From NCBI GenBank assembly GCA_004322015.1, contig SCQT01000021.1, positions 1 through 46,778 on the forward strand: a stretch of 46,778 nucleotides of DNA. The letters run 5' to 3'. The notes beneath the pieces were generated by a model. That model was not told where the DNA came from and did not search any database. It was given only the letters and a program-made list of their open reading frames with translations. Below are positions 8,877-17,279 of the stretch, piece by piece. The position numbers and the translations under genes were made by a program. How positions within the stretch are numbered: position 1 is the first letter of the stretch; the number at the start of each line of letters is the position of its first letter. This DNA comes from Chitinophagaceae bacterium. GTDB taxonomy: Bacteria > Bacteroidota > Bacteroidia > Chitinophagales > Chitinophagaceae.

Positions 8877-10313
8877 ATGATCAACGACAGAACAAAGGTA
8901 AAGGATATTCTTGAATCCGATAAAACAGGTTATTCCGTTACAGTTAAAGGATGGGTAAGAACATTTCGCAGTAATCGCTTTATTGCACTCAATGACGGGT
9001 CCAGTCAATATAATCTGCAGGCCGTGGTGGATTTTGAGAAATATGATCCTGCTTTGCTCAGGAGAATTACCACCGGCGCGGCGATCAGCATCCACGGAGA
9101 AATTGTAGCTTCAAGGGGTGCAGGACAGAGAGTGGAGTTACAGGTGCAATCACTTGAAGTTCTGGGTGATTGTGACCCGGAGAAATATCCTTTACAGCCT
9201 AAAAAACACAGCCTGGAATTCCTTCGGGAAATTGCCCACTTGCGCTTTCGCACGAATACTTTCGGAGCCGTATTTCGCATCCGTCATGCGCTGGCTTTTG
9301 CCATTCATCAGTTTTTTAATAAACGGGGCTTCGTGTACCTCCATTCACCGGTCATTACGGCCTCTGATGCAGAAGGTGCAGGTGAAATGTTTCGCGTTAC
9401 CACATTGGATTTGAATGATGTCCCTAAAACAACAGACGGACAGATAGATTACAAGCTCGATTTTTTCGGACGTCCTACTAATCTCACCGTTTCCGGTCAG
9501 TTGGAAGCGGAGTTGGGAGCGCTTGCACTGGGAGATGTCTATACTTTCGGGCCTACTTTTCGTGCCGAAAATTCCAATACTCCCCGGCACTTAGCTGAAT
9601 TCTGGATGATAGAGCCTGAAATGGCATTTTATGATCTGGAAGATAATATGAACCTGGCCGAGCAAATGCTGAAATACCTGATCACTTATTTATTGAAGCA
9701 TAATGCGGATGATTTGGATTTCCTGGAAAAAAGATTATTGGATGAAGAAAAACAAAAACCTCAGCAGGAGAGGAGTGATATGTCATTGATGGAAAAGCTG
9801 ACATTCTGTTGTGAACAACCATTTGAGAGGATCACCTATACCGAAGCAATTGATATCCTGTTGCAAAGTTCTGCCCTTAAAAAGAAAAAATTTCAATATC
9901 CTGTTGCCTGGGGGGTAGATCTGCAATCAGAGCATGAAAGGTATTTAGTAGAGAAACATTTTAAAAAGCCTGTTATCATTACCGGTTATCCGAAAGAAAT
10001 CAAAGCCTTTTACATGCGTCAGAATACCGATGACAAAACTGTAGCCGCCATGGATATTTTGTTTCCCGGCATTGGGGAAATCATCGGCGGTTCACAAAGG
10101 GAAGAACGTTATGAAAAGCTGGTGCAAAGAATGGAAGAGATGCATATACCGGCGAAAGAAATGTTCTGGTATCTGGATACGCGCCGTTTCGGATCCTGCC
10201 CACATGCAGGCTACGGCTTAGGATTTGAAAGGATGATGATGTTTGTGACCGGCATGAGCAACATCCGCGATGTAATTCCTTTCCCAAGGACCCCGAAGAA
10301 TGCCGAGTTCTAA
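8877..10313 (+). CDS. asnS: Asparagine--tRNA ligase
   Basis: This cytosolic class II aminoacyl-tRNA synthetase charges tRNA-Asn. Its 478 residues are full length. An OB-fold anticodon-binding domain comes first ([22 protein letters not shown], split across about residues 20-41), then the catalytic core. Motif 2 is [21 protein letters not shown]-like (near residue 230; [13 protein letters not shown] seen) and motif 3 is [12 protein letters not shown] near 445-460. The ending [11 protein letters not shown] is typical of AsnRS rather than AspRS. ATG at 8877 follows a good TATCTTTG promoter. It converges with the rpsF-rpsR-rplI operon, with a hairpin terminator between them. Confidence 0.97.
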   Translation: MINDRTKVKDILESDKTGYSVTVKGWVRTFRSNRFIALNDGSSQYNLQAVVDFEKYDPALLRRITTGAAISIHGEIVASRGAGQRVELQVQSLEVLGDCDPEKYPLQPKKHSLEFLREIAHLRFRTNTFGAVFRIRHALAFAIHQFFNKRGFVYLHSPVITASDAEGAGEMFRVTTLDLNDVPKTTDGQIDYKLDFFGRPTNLTVSGQLEAELGALALGDVYTFGPTFRAENSNTPRHLAEFWMIEPEMAFYDLEDNMNLAEQMLKYLITYLLKHNADDLDFLEKRLLDEEKQKPQQERSDMSLMEKLTFCCEQPFERITYTEAIDILLQSSALKKKKFQYPVAWGVDLQSEHERYLVEKHFKKPVIITGYPKEIKAFYMRQNTDDKTVAAMDILFPGIGEIIGGSQREERYEKLVQRMEEMHIPAKEMFWYLDTRRFGSCPHAGYGLGFERMMMFVTGMSNIRDVIPFPRTPKNAEF

Positions 10314-10318
10314 AGGAA

Positions 10319-10351
10319 AAAGAGACCAACAAGTTACTTGCTGATCTCTTT
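10319..10351. terminator. Bidirectional hairpin between asnS and rplI
   Basis: AAAGAGA (10319-10325) pairs with TCTCTTT (10345-10351), and an inner CAAG/CTTG extends the stem. A-rich and T-rich flanks on the two strands fit a shared terminator for the convergent asnS and rplI genes. Confidence 0.55.
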
Positions 10352-10380
10352 ATAAAAATTTGCAGATTATTACCGGAAGG

Positions 10381-10827
10381 CTATTCTGCCACTACTTCGA
10401 ATGACATCTCCAGTTCCTGCTGGTTGCCGAAGTTGATCTTTGCTTTGTAAGAGCCTAATTCTTTCACTTCTTCTAACAATTCAATATGGCGGCGGTCAAT
10501 TTCGTAGCCTTTCTGAGATTTAATAGCCTGTGAGATCTGTAAAGTGGTGACACTTCCGAAAATTTTCCCTGTAGTGCCGGTTTTGGCGCCGATCTTTACC
10601 GGGGATTCCAGTAATACTTCTTTCACTTTGGCTATTTCCTGAAGCATTTGGTCTTCTCTGCGTTTCTGTACTTTCTGACGTTCTTCCAGTTGTTTCAGGT
10701 TGGAAGGATTGGCTTCCACCGCTAATTTACGGGGGATCAGGTAGTTGCGGGCATAACCGTTCTTTACCTTCACCAGTTCATTCCTTCCGCCCAGGTTATT
10801 GACGTCCTGTATGAGAATAACTTGCAT
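10381..10827 (-). CDS. rplI: 50S ribosomal protein L9
   Basis: The 148 residues are the usual length for L9. The N-terminal rRNA-binding domain is clear (MQVILIQDVNNLGGRNELVK, then KNGYARNYLIPRKLA). A charged helix connects it to the C-terminal domain (IGAKTGTTGKIFGSVT). L9 binds near the base of the L1 stalk of 23S rRNA. It is the last gene of the rpsF-rpsR-rplI operon, eight bases after rpsR. ATG at 10827 is the only sensible start. Confidence 0.97.
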   Translation of the reverse strand: MQVILIQDVNNLGGRNELVKVKNGYARNYLIPRKLAVEANPSNLKQLEERQKVQKRREDQMLQEIAKVKEVLLESPVKIGAKTGTTGKIFGSVTTLQISQAIKSQKGYEIDRRHIELLEEVKELGSYKAKINFGNQQELEMSFEVVAE

Positions 10828-10835
10828 AGTTCAAT

Positions 10836-11099
10836 TTACTTTAAAAGGTCTGTAACATAAGGAAGTAAAGCCATCTGGCGGGCTTTTTTTATTGCCTGGG
10901 ATACTTTGCGCTGGAATTTCAGAGAGTTCCCGGTAATGCGCCGGGGTAATAATTTACCCTGCTCGTTCAGGAATTTCTTCAGAAACTCGGCATCTTTATA
11001 ATCCACATAACGTATCCCCATCTTTTTAAAGCGGCAATATTTCTTTTGGCGCTTTTCGATATGTGTGGCTGTCAGGTATTTAATTTCTTGTTTTGCCAT
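10836..11099 (-). CDS. rpsR: 30S ribosomal protein S18
   Basis: The 87 residues cover a full S18, with [38 protein letters not shown] and [19 protein letters not shown]18 binds 16S rRNA as a heterodimer with S6, whose gene is immediately upstream. A TTG at 11114 would add MKLKT, but ATG at 11099 ([10 protein letters not shown]) gives the normal N-terminus and leaves a four-base gap to rpsF rather than an overlap. Confidence 0.97.
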   Translation of the reverse strand: MAKQEIKYLTATHIEKRQKKYCRFKKMGIRYVDYKDAEFLKKFLNEQGKLLPRRITGNSLKFQRKVSQAIKKARQMALLPYVTDLLK

Positions 11100-11103
11100 A
11101 GTC

Positions 11104-11481
11104 TTAAGCTTCAACGGGTTTAGGTTCTTCAGATTTGATATTGGTACGCTTCTTCAGATTGTAAGCCACGGCATATTTATCGAGCCGCGTAATCAGGTGG
11201 CGTAATACCGTTTCATCCCGGTTAAGCTGGATTTTCAGCTTTTCATTAAATCCTGCCTGTCCGGCCGGCTGGTCGCTTGGCGCCTGGTACTCCAAGACCC
11301 AGTATAGACCGGTAGTCTTTTTGCGGATTGGAAACGCCAGTGATCTGAGTCCCCAGGGATTGCTGTGCACGGGTGCGCCGCCGTTTTCTTTCAGAAAATC
11401 AACGACATTATTCTGAGCAGACTTAAATTCATCCTCAGAAAGCACAGGGGTAAAGATCACCATCAGTTCATAGTCTGTCAT
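11104..11481 (-). CDS. rpsF: 30S ribosomal protein S6 with AGQAG repeat insertion
   Basis: The 125-residue S6 begins [19 protein letters not shown] and has the core [30 protein letters not shown]6 binds the 16S central domain with S18. Between EYQAPSD and [12 protein letters not shown] is a short extra stretch, QPAGQAGF, where I would expect only a few residues in relatives. This is encoded by a GC-rich repeat (11252-11265) that recurs in two efflux adaptor genes in the same frame. It lies in a loop before the second helix, so it may be tolerated. A TACCTTTG promoter element is upstream. The gene heads the rpsF-rpsR-rplI operon. Confidence 0.96.
   Translation of the reverse strand: MTDYELMVIFTPVLSEDEFKSAQNNVVDFLKENGGAPVHSNPWGLRSLAFPIRKKTTGLYWVLEYQAPSDQPAGQAGFNEKLKIQLNRDETVLRHLITRLDKYAVAYNLKKRTNIKSEEPKPVEA
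11252..11265 (-). repeat. AGQAG-encoding dispersed repeat, copy A (in rpsF)
   Basis: The minus-strand core is GCCGGACAGGCAGG, read A-G-Q-A-G within rpsF. It is identical over 14 bases to the copy at 22092-22105 and matches 12 of 14 at 23519-23532. The flank makes a CCGGCCGG palindrome at 11261-11268. It looks like a small dispersed palindromic element inserted in frame. Confidence 0.6.
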
Positions 11482-11530
11482 ATTTCCCTGTTGTTTTGTT
11501 TAAATGGTTATTGAAAAATTTTTAAGGCTG

Positions 11531-11538
11531 CAAAGGTA
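11531..11538 (-). promoter_or_regulatory. Putative -7 element of the rpsF operon
   Basis: The minus-strand sequence is TACCTTTG (TAnnTTTG), 49 bases upstream of the rpsF ATG. A TTCG-like -33 match about 19 bases further upstream is weak. Confidence 0.5.
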
Positions 11539-11572
11539 GCTAAATATTTCTGATTCGAAGGAGAAAATTCTT

Positions 11573-12271
11573 TTACCTGCTTTGAAGCACTTCTTGCTCT
11601 GTAGGGAGGTTGACAGGATTGGGTAATATCTTAACCGGTACTAAAATGCTATCCCGGATTTGCGGATCCATCTTTAGCCGGGAATAAACCATAATGGCGT
11701 GTGTGCCGGTGTCCTGATGGCTAACCAACAATGATTGTCCGGTTAGTTTTCCACCCCCCGATTTACAGAAAGCCACCATGCCTGTATCCAGCGGATAGGT
11801 ACGCCCGCTGCTGAATTTTCCTTCCACATTCAGGTAAAAAGGCTCTCCTTTTTTCAGGCTGTCTGTATATAAATTGAACCTGATCTTTTTCACATAAGGC
11901 AAAGGGAGCTTGCAGTTAATGACTTTGCCGCGCATTTTGATCTCAAAATCAGCTTCATGGCCGTTTTTCCATATTTTCTCCCTGTTGAAGGTGAACTGTC
12001 CATTGTGCACAATCCCCTGTGGAGAGGAAACTTCGAGACTATTCCAACGGATTTGCCCTTGCAGAAATCCTTTTGTGGACTCTTGGTGGTTACCAGACAA
12101 ATAAAAAGTAAAGCCTACAGGAATCGTATTAATCACTTCGGGGATGCTTCCGGGATCATAAGCGGCTTTTACCTCCTCCCGATTTCCAGACTGGGCAGCG
12201 CAAAAAGTATATAAAAGCACAAAGACGCCGGTTATAATACCGCTGGAACTTTTTGACGGGATAATGGTCAT
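11573..12271 (-). CDS. Secreted protein of unknown function
   Basis: I do not recognise this 232-residue protein. It has a signal peptide (hydrophobic GIITGVFVLLYTFCAAQ, cleavage probably near AAQ), so it should be periplasmic or surface-exposed. The rest alternates short beta-strand-like segments rich in aromatic residues, for example PVGFTFYLSGNH and KKGEPFYLNVEGKFSSG, suggesting one or two immunoglobulin-like beta domains. There are only two cysteines in the mature part and no catalytic motif. It starts 37 bases after the ECF sigma factor gene on the same strand, so it may be a co-transcribed target or partner. Function cannot be assigned. Confidence 0.75.
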   Translation of the reverse strand: MTIIPSKSSSGIITGVFVLLYTFCAAQSGNREEVKAAYDPGSIPEVINTIPVGFTFYLSGNHQESTKGFLQGQIRWNSLEVSSPQGIVHNGQFTFNREKIWKNGHEADFEIKMRGKVINCKLPLPYVKKIRFNLYTDSLKKGEPFYLNVEGKFSSGRTYPLDTGMVAFCKSGGGKLTGQSLLVSHQDTGTHAIMVYSRLKMDPQIRDSILVPVKILPNPVNLPTEQEVLQSR

Positions 12272-12308
12272 CTTATGTTTGCATCAGAAAAAATCATTCC
12301 ATTTTTTG

Positions 12309-12809
12309 TCAATACTTAGCTACCTGAGCCTTCAACATTTTTCTGGCAAAATGGATGCGACTTTTAATAGTTCCTAATGGTTCATGAAGCTGATCGGCTA
12401 TCTCGTAATATTTGTACCCTTCAAAGTACATCACGAAAGGTCTCTTGAATATTTCGGGCAGCCGCTCAATAGAATGCCGGATCTCTTTGGCTCCCAAATC
12501 AGCTTCTGCGGAATTGGCAACGGAGGGTTGGTTATAATCCAGCAGATAATCGTTGGTGGTATGATCAAAGATGGTATTTTGTTTGACTTTACGCCGGTAG
12601 TTATTAATAAAGATATTACGCATAATGGTATAAAGCCATGCTTTAATGTTAGTACCTACGTTGTACTTTTCCTGATTGGCAAGCGCACGGTACATCGTCT
12701 CCTGGAAAAGGTCTTTGGCGGCCTCATTGTCGCGCGTCAATGTGACGGCGAACGGACGCAGGAAATCCGCATTGCTGACCAATAGCTGATTAAATTCAAT
12801 GCTGGACAT
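12309..12809 (-). CDS. ECF-type RNA polymerase sigma factor
   Basis: The 166-residue sigma factor has only regions 2 and 4, as ECF factors do. Region 2 contains AAKDLFQETMYRALAN and NIKAWLYTIMRNIFINNYRR. Region 4 contains IERLPEIFKRPFVMYFEGY and LHEPLGTIKSRIHFARKML, a helix-turn-helix that reads the -35 element. A TTG at 12818 would add three residues; ATG at 12809 is preferred. No anti-sigma gene is adjacent. A CarH-like B12-binding MerR regulator lies directly upstream and a secreted protein downstream. In other Bacteroidota such MerR-ECF pairs sit beside carotenoid genes; none is visible here. A strong TTTG-N21-TAATTTTG promoter precedes it. Confidence 0.93.
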   Translation of the reverse strand: MSSIEFNQLLVSNADFLRPFAVTLTRDNEAAKDLFQETMYRALANQEKYNVGTNIKAWLYTIMRNIFINNYRRKVKQNTIFDHTTNDYLLDYNQPSVANSAEADLGAKEIRHSIERLPEIFKRPFVMYFEGYKYYEIADQLHEPLGTIKSRIHFARKMLKAQVAKY

Positions 12810-12830
12810 ATTGTTCAAATTTTATAAGTA

Positions 12831-12863
12831 CAAAATTAAACAAATATTCCCCTAACGGACAAA
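12831..12863 (-). promoter_or_regulatory. Promoter of the ECF sigma factor gene
   Basis: On the minus strand TTTG (12863-12860) is followed after 21 bases by TAATTTTG (12838-12831), close to the Bacteroidota -33/-7 consensus. The -7 element lies 22 bases before the ATG. Confidence 0.6.
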
Positions 12864-12896
12864 TATTTCCCTTTAATGTTTTGTTAAATTAATATA

Positions 12897-12911
12897 TAAC
12901 CAGGACGGTTA
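12897..12911. promoter_or_regulatory. Candidate MerR operator
   Basis: TAACC and GGTTA form a perfect inverted repeat around five bases. It lies between the MerR stop codon and the sigma factor promoter, about 34 bases upstream of the -33 box. It could be a binding site for the neighbouring MerR/CarH-like regulator. The arms are short, so chance occurrence is possible. Confidence 0.3.
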
Positions 12912-12914
12912 CAT

Positions 12915-13796
12915 TTAAAAAGTGTTCAGAAAAGAAACGGCTTCCGTAAAAGATTGCTTGCAATGAACATGAAGAGGCAACTCAACACTGCTGAAGTGAT
13001 GCAGCATAGGGCCGGAAAGTATGACCGTTAAGGGGGCAAAATAATTGTGCAGATCCTTTAAAAACTTATTGTATTGAAAATTATTGGTCACGGAGGTTAA
13101 ATGCAGATAAACATAATCAATCTTTTTTCGCTTACAAACGACGGCAGCATCCTGTAACGGAACATTAGCGCCTAAATACAGAGTGGAAATACCTTTTGAC
13201 TTCAAAAGATAATATACATACAATAGGCTCAATTCGTGAAATTCACCTTCAGGAAGAAATAACAGGAATGTGATTTTCTTTTCCATCCTGGAATAAGCGC
13301 TTTCTATGGCCACAATCAGCTTTTGCCGCACAATATTGGTTACTATATGCTCCTGGGCCGGATTGAGGTGATTGGTAGTCCATAGCAAACCGATCTTTTC
13401 TAAAAAAGGGAAAATAACATGCTGTACCGCTTTGTTTAAACCTTTTGAAAGAATATAATTATCTAATATCTCTTCAAACCGTTTCACCTCCATTTCCATC
13501 ATGGCGGTGATCAACTCGGCAACAAAACGCTCCTCACATGCCAGAGACTGAGTCAGCTCAAGCAACTTTTCCTGTATCTCATCTTCGCTCATCCGGCTTA
13601 TGCTGGAGATCCGGAATCCGAACTTATTAAGCAATGCCACATTGAGTATTCTTTTCAACTCCTGACCGTCATAATATCTGATATTGGATTCGGTTCTTTG
13701 AGGCTTTAAGAAATTGTACCGTTGTTCCCACATCCTGATGGTATGTGCTTTTATACCTGAAAGATTTTCCAGGTCCTTAATGGTAAAGACATTCAT
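12915..13796 (-). CDS. MerR family regulator with cobalamin-binding domain (CarH/LitR-like)
   Basis: This 293-residue regulator has an N-terminal MerR winged helix (FTIKDLENLSGIKAHTIRMWEQRY, about residues 4-27), a four-helix bundle and a C-terminal B12-binding Rossmann domain. The light-sensor signature W-x9-E-H is present as Trp139, Glu149 and His150. His187 in GEFHELSLLYVYYL is in the place of the lower cobalt-ligating histidine. CarH proteins bind adenosylcobalamin in the dark, hold DNA as tetramers and release it in light. All key residues are kept, so B12 binding is likely; light sensing is inferred. It lies upstream of the ECF sigma factor gene and divergent from the ABC-F gene. Confidence 0.9.
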   Translation of the reverse strand: MNVFTIKDLENLSGIKAHTIRMWEQRYNFLKPQRTESNIRYYDGQELKRILNVALLNKFGFRISSISRMSEDEIQEKLLELTQSLACEERFVAELITAMMEMEVKRFEEILDNYILSKGLNKAVQHVIFPFLEKIGLLWTTNHLNPAQEHIVTNIVRQKLIVAIESAYSRMEKKITFLLFLPEGEFHELSLLYVYYLLKSKGISTLYLGANVPLQDAAVVCKRKKIDYVYLHLTSVTNNFQYNKFLKDLHNYFAPLTVILSGPMLHHFSSVELPLHVHCKQSFTEAVSFLNTF

Positions 13797-13850
13797 AAGG
13801 CGAGTTTCAATACACTATTTTACAGTTAAAAAAGGTTTTGGTTTAAAGTG

Positions 13851-13858
13851 TACTTTTG
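13851..13858 (+). promoter_or_regulatory. TACTTTTG element just before the ABC-F start
   Basis: This matches TAnnTTTG and ends four bases before the ATG at 13863. If it works as a -7 element, the transcript would start at or within the start codon (leaderless). It may therefore be coincidental. Confidence 0.3.
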
Positions 13859-13862
13859 CCGC

Positions 13863-15746
13863 ATGCATTATCTTTCTGCAGAAAACCTGAGCAAATCTTA
13901 TGGTGTTAAACCGCTCTTCCGGGATCTTACTTTTCATATTGAAGAGGGTGATAAGATAGCCCTGGTAGCACAGAACGGGACGGGGAAATCATCTCTTCTG
14001 AAGGTGATGGCAGGAAAAGACACTGCGGATGAAGGCACCTTGTGGATCCATAAAGAGGTACAGGTGGCTTATTTGGAGCAGGAGCCGCATTTTGAGGAAG
14101 CCCGCTCCGTTTTGGAGAATATTTTCATGCATCCGCATCCTGTTTTACAGCTTATCAGACAATATGAGCAGCTCATTTCTTCCAGGAATACTCTCAGTGA
14201 AGAACTGGCGAAGATCATTACACAGATGGATGACGCTGATGCCTGGCAATTCGAAGGAAAGGTAAAAGAAATACTGGGCAAGCTGCATATTACCTTTTTA
14301 GAACAGCCGGTAAATACTTTATCCGGAGGGCAACGCAAACGTGTCGCATTAGCCAGGACTCTCATTGACGCCGGTTTTGACAGTTCACATATCATGCTGT
14401 TGATGGATGAGCCGACTAATCATTTAGACGTGGAAATGATAGAGTGGCTGGAGCAATATTTGAGCAAGGCCAGAATGACCCTGTTATTAGTAACTCACGA
14501 CCGGTATTTCCTGGACAGGGTATGCAATGAGATCATGGAATTAGACGAAGGACAATTATATATCCATCGGGGAGACTACGGGCATTATGTGGAAAAAAAA
14601 TATGAACGGAAACTTTCGGAAAAGGCTTCCGTCGAAAAAGCCAGGAATCTTTTAAGAAAAGAATTAGACTGGATGCGCCGCCAGCCCCAGGCCCGGACAA
14701 CCAAATCCAAATCACGTATAGATGCCTTTTATGACCTGAAAGAAAAAGCATCTGTGGACAATGAAAATGATCAGCTTTCCCTACACGTGAAAATGACGCG
14801 TCTCGGCGGCAAAATACTTGAAATGAAGAAAGTGTATAAATCCTTTAACCAAAAATGTATTCTGAAAGGATTTGATTATACTTTTAAAAAAGGGGAACGG
14901 ATCGGCATTATCGGGAAAAACGGAGCAGGGAAATCTACTTTTTTAAATATTTTACAAGGGATTGAAAAAGCGGATTCGGGGAAAATAAACAGGGGAGACA
15001 CGGTCGTTTTCGGCTACTATCATCAACAGGGATTAACGTTCAAAGAGGACAAACGGATGATAGAATGGGTAAAAGATATTGCTGAGAATTTTCCTTTGGC
15101 TGATGGGGGAGTGATAAGCGCTTCCGAATTTTTAACCCGCTTCCTTTTTCCGCCTGATTCTCAATATACCTATATTTCAAGCCTTAGCGGGGGTGAAAAG
15201 AAAAGATTATTATTACTCTCTATCCTGTTCAGGAATCCTAACTTTTTAGTATTGGATGAACCCTCCAACGATCTGGATATACAGACATTGCAGGTACTGG
15301 AGGATTTCCTGGAAACATTCCCCGGCTGTGTGATCATTGTTTCTCACGATCGTTATTTTATGGACAGGATCGTGGATCACTTATTGGTCTTCGAAGGCGA
15401 GGGGATCATCAGCGATTTTCCGGGAAATTATTCTCAATACAGGGCATCCCTTAAAGAGAAAGAGGATGTTCCGAAAGAAGTCGTTTATTCAGGGAAGAAA
15501 AATCCTGTCATCCTAAATCCTTCTGCGGAAAGGAAAAAACTTTCTTATAAGGAGAAGCGGGAATTAGAATTGCTGGAAAAAGAAATAACCGAATTGACAC
15601 AGGAAAAGTCTGAACTGGAGGGATCAATTGGCAAAGATAACGCTGACTTTGCTGCTTTACAGCATAGTGCCACCCGAATCGGGGAAATTGCCCTGCTGTT
15701 GGACGAGAAAGAATTGCGCTGGCTGGAGCTGGATGAAAGGAGATAG
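13863..15746 (+). CDS. ABC-F family ATPase (Uup-like)
   Basis: This soluble tandem ATPase of 627 residues has no membrane segments. Domain 1 has Walker A AQNGTGKSS, signature LSGGQRKRVALA and Walker B LLMDEPTNHLD. Domain 2 has GKNGAGKST, LSGGEKKRLLLL and LVLDEPSNDLD. A charged linker joins the two domains, and the C-terminus is a coiled coil rich in Glu and Lys. The C-terminal coiled coil and DEPSNDLD favour the Uup branch of ABC-F proteins, which act on ribosomes or on branched DNA. A GTG at 13848 is possible, but ATG at 13863 (MHYLSAENLSKSYG) puts the start right at the first strand. Confidence 0.93.
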   Translation: MHYLSAENLSKSYGVKPLFRDLTFHIEEGDKIALVAQNGTGKSSLLKVMAGKDTADEGTLWIHKEVQVAYLEQEPHFEEARSVLENIFMHPHPVLQLIRQYEQLISSRNTLSEELAKIITQMDDADAWQFEGKVKEILGKLHITFLEQPVNTLSGGQRKRVALARTLIDAGFDSSHIMLLMDEPTNHLDVEMIEWLEQYLSKARMTLLLVTHDRYFLDRVCNEIMELDEGQLYIHRGDYGHYVEKKYERKLSEKASVEKARNLLRKELDWMRRQPQARTTKSKSRIDAFYDLKEKASVDNENDQLSLHVKMTRLGGKILEMKKVYKSFNQKCILKGFDYTFKKGERIGIIGKNGAGKSTFLNILQGIEKADSGKINRGDTVVFGYYHQQGLTFKEDKRMIEWVKDIAENFPLADGGVISASEFLTRFLFPPDSQYTYISSLSGGEKKRLLLLSILFRNPNFLVLDEPSNDLDIQTLQVLEDFLETFPGCVIIVSHDRYFMDRIVDHLLVFEGEGIISDFPGNYSQYRASLKEKEDVPKEVVYSGKKNPVILNPSAERKKLSYKEKRELELLEKEITELTQEKSELEGSIGKDNADFAALQHSATRIGEIALLLDEKELRWLELDERR

Positions 15747-15776
15747 TTCTCTTTACAGATAATTCATGAAGAGAAC
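15746..15776 (+). terminator. Hairpin after the ABC-F gene
   Basis: GTTCTCTT (15746-15753) and AAGAGAAC (15769-15776) form a perfect eight-base stem with a 15-base loop, starting in the stop codon. There is no T-tract, so termination is plausible but not assured. Confidence 0.4.
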
Positions 15777-15824
15777 CGTACTCTCTAATCTTGTAGCAGG
15801 ATTATTTTTTAAATAATTTATTTA

Positions 15825-15832
15825 TACATTTG
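15825..15832 (+). promoter_or_regulatory. trpB promoter -7 element
   Basis: TACATTTG matches TAnnTTTG. It leaves a leader of roughly 60 bases before the trpB ATG, longer than for neighbouring genes. No clear -33 TTG is seen. Confidence 0.45.
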
Positions 15833-15846
15833 TCTCACCGCCGTTT

Positions 15847-15865
15847 GGTGCGATTGCGCCTTTTT
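15847..15865 (+). promoter_or_regulatory. Leader hairpin with T-tract upstream of trpB
   Basis: GGTGC (15847-15851) can pair with GCGCC (15856-15860) over a four-base loop, followed at once by five T residues. This is the shape of a small intrinsic terminator lying between the promoter element and the start codon. It could attenuate trpB expression. No leader peptide with tryptophan codons is visible, and the stem is short. Confidence 0.3.
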
Positions 15866-15898
15866 CAAATATGAAATATAGTTTCAACCTTTTTTAAA

Positions 15899-17263
15899 AT
15901 GCAACAGAAAAAATACTATTTAAGCGAGGATCAGATGCCAAGGAAATGGTACAATATTGTGGCAGATATGCCCAACAAACCTCTCCCTCCTCTGGATCCA
16001 AAAACAAAGAAGCCTATAGGGCCGGAAGCGCTGTCTCCCATTTTTCCGCAGGAAGTAATTCGTCAGGAGGTTTCCAATGAACGGTATATAGATATACCGG
16101 AGCCGGTTTTAGAAAAGTACAGAATTTACCGCCCCTCTCCGCTGATCAGAGCCACTGAATTGGAGAAAGCGCTTGGCACCCCTGCCAAAATTTACTATAA
16201 ATATGAAGGTGTTTCGCCGAGTGGTTCCCATAAAACAAATACTGCTTTGGCACAGGCATACTATAATTCCAAAGAAGGGGTAAAGAAAATAACCACTGAA
16301 ACTGGAGCCGGGCAGTGGGGGTCCGCATTGTCTTATGCCTGTGCACAATTTGGTCTGGAATGCGAAGTGTATATGGTGAAAGTGAGTTTTGAGCAAAAGC
16401 CATATCGTAAAATTTTGATGAATACTTTTGGAGCTAATGTGATTGCTTCCCCGAGTGATCAGACAGAATCCGGCAGACAGGTCCTTGCAAAAAACCCTCA
16501 TTCAACGGGAAGCTTGGGAATAGCCATTTCCGAAGCAATAGAAATGGCAGTGAAAGACGAGCATACCAAATATTCTCTCGGTTCTGTCCTGAATCATGTG
16601 TTGCTTCATCAGACAATTATTGGCGAGGAAGCGCTGAAACAGTTTGAAATGACGGGAGATTATCCTGATGTGATAATTGCTCCGCTCGGTGGCGGTTCTA
16701 ATTTCGCAGGTATTGCATTTCCTTTCTTAAGGAATAAATTACAAGGTAAAAGAGATGTGCGTGCGATAGCCGTCGAATCTGCCTCCTGCCCCAAACTTAC
16801 CAGAGGGACGTTTATGTATGATTTTGGAGATACAGCAGGCTATACGCCTTTATTACCTATGTACACATTAGGACATGATTTTGAACCGGCACCTATTCAC
16901 GCCGGAGGATTGCGATATCATGGCGCCAGCGTATTATGTTCGCAGCTATTAAAGGATGGACTTATTGAGGCTTCAGCCATTCATCAAATAGAGTGTTTTG
17001 AAGCGGGTAAACTTTTCGCAAATACCGAAGCGATTATCCCTGCGCCGGAATCAAATCATGCCATTGCCCAGACTATCCGGGAGGCAAAAGCTTGTAAAGA
17101 AAAAGGAGAAGTAAAAACTATTCTGTTTAATCTTTCAGGACACGGATTTTTAGATATGTCGGCGTATGGGGATTACAATGCAGGGAAACTTTCTGATTAT
17201 AATCTTCCCCAAAGCAGGATAGACGAAAGCATTTTAAAGGCTGAAGCGCTTCAACCCCAATAA
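15899..17263 (+). CDS. trpB: Tryptophan synthase beta chain, TrpB2 type
   Basis: This PLP enzyme makes tryptophan from indole and serine. At 454 residues it is longer than canonical TrpB and has the TrpB2-type N-terminus ([18 protein letters not shown]). The PLP lysine is Lys112 in [21 protein letters not shown] and [11 protein letters not shown] are the catalytic-loop and phosphate-binding motifs. TrpB2 proteins usually lack the surface that binds TrpA, and no trpA or other trp gene is nearby. It may salvage indole or act on another acceptor. It converges with the MFS gene with only 16 bases between the stop codons. Confidence 0.93.
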   Translation: MQQKKYYLSEDQMPRKWYNIVADMPNKPLPPLDPKTKKPIGPEALSPIFPQEVIRQEVSNERYIDIPEPVLEKYRIYRPSPLIRATELEKALGTPAKIYYKYEGVSPSGSHKTNTALAQAYYNSKEGVKKITTETGAGQWGSALSYACAQFGLECEVYMVKVSFEQKPYRKILMNTFGANVIASPSDQTESGRQVLAKNPHSTGSLGIAISEAIEMAVKDEHTKYSLGSVLNHVLLHQTIIGEEALKQFEMTGDYPDVIIAPLGGGSNFAGIAFPFLRNKLQGKRDVRAIAVESASCPKLTRGTFMYDFGDTAGYTPLLPMYTLGHDFEPAPIHAGGLRYHGASVLCSQLLKDGLIEASAIHQIECFEAGKLFANTEAIIPAPESNHAIAQTIREAKACKEKGEVKTILFNLSGHGFLDMSAYGDYNAGKLSDYNLPQSRIDESILKAEALQPQ

Positions 17264-17279
17264 AGTTGAATTTAAATTG

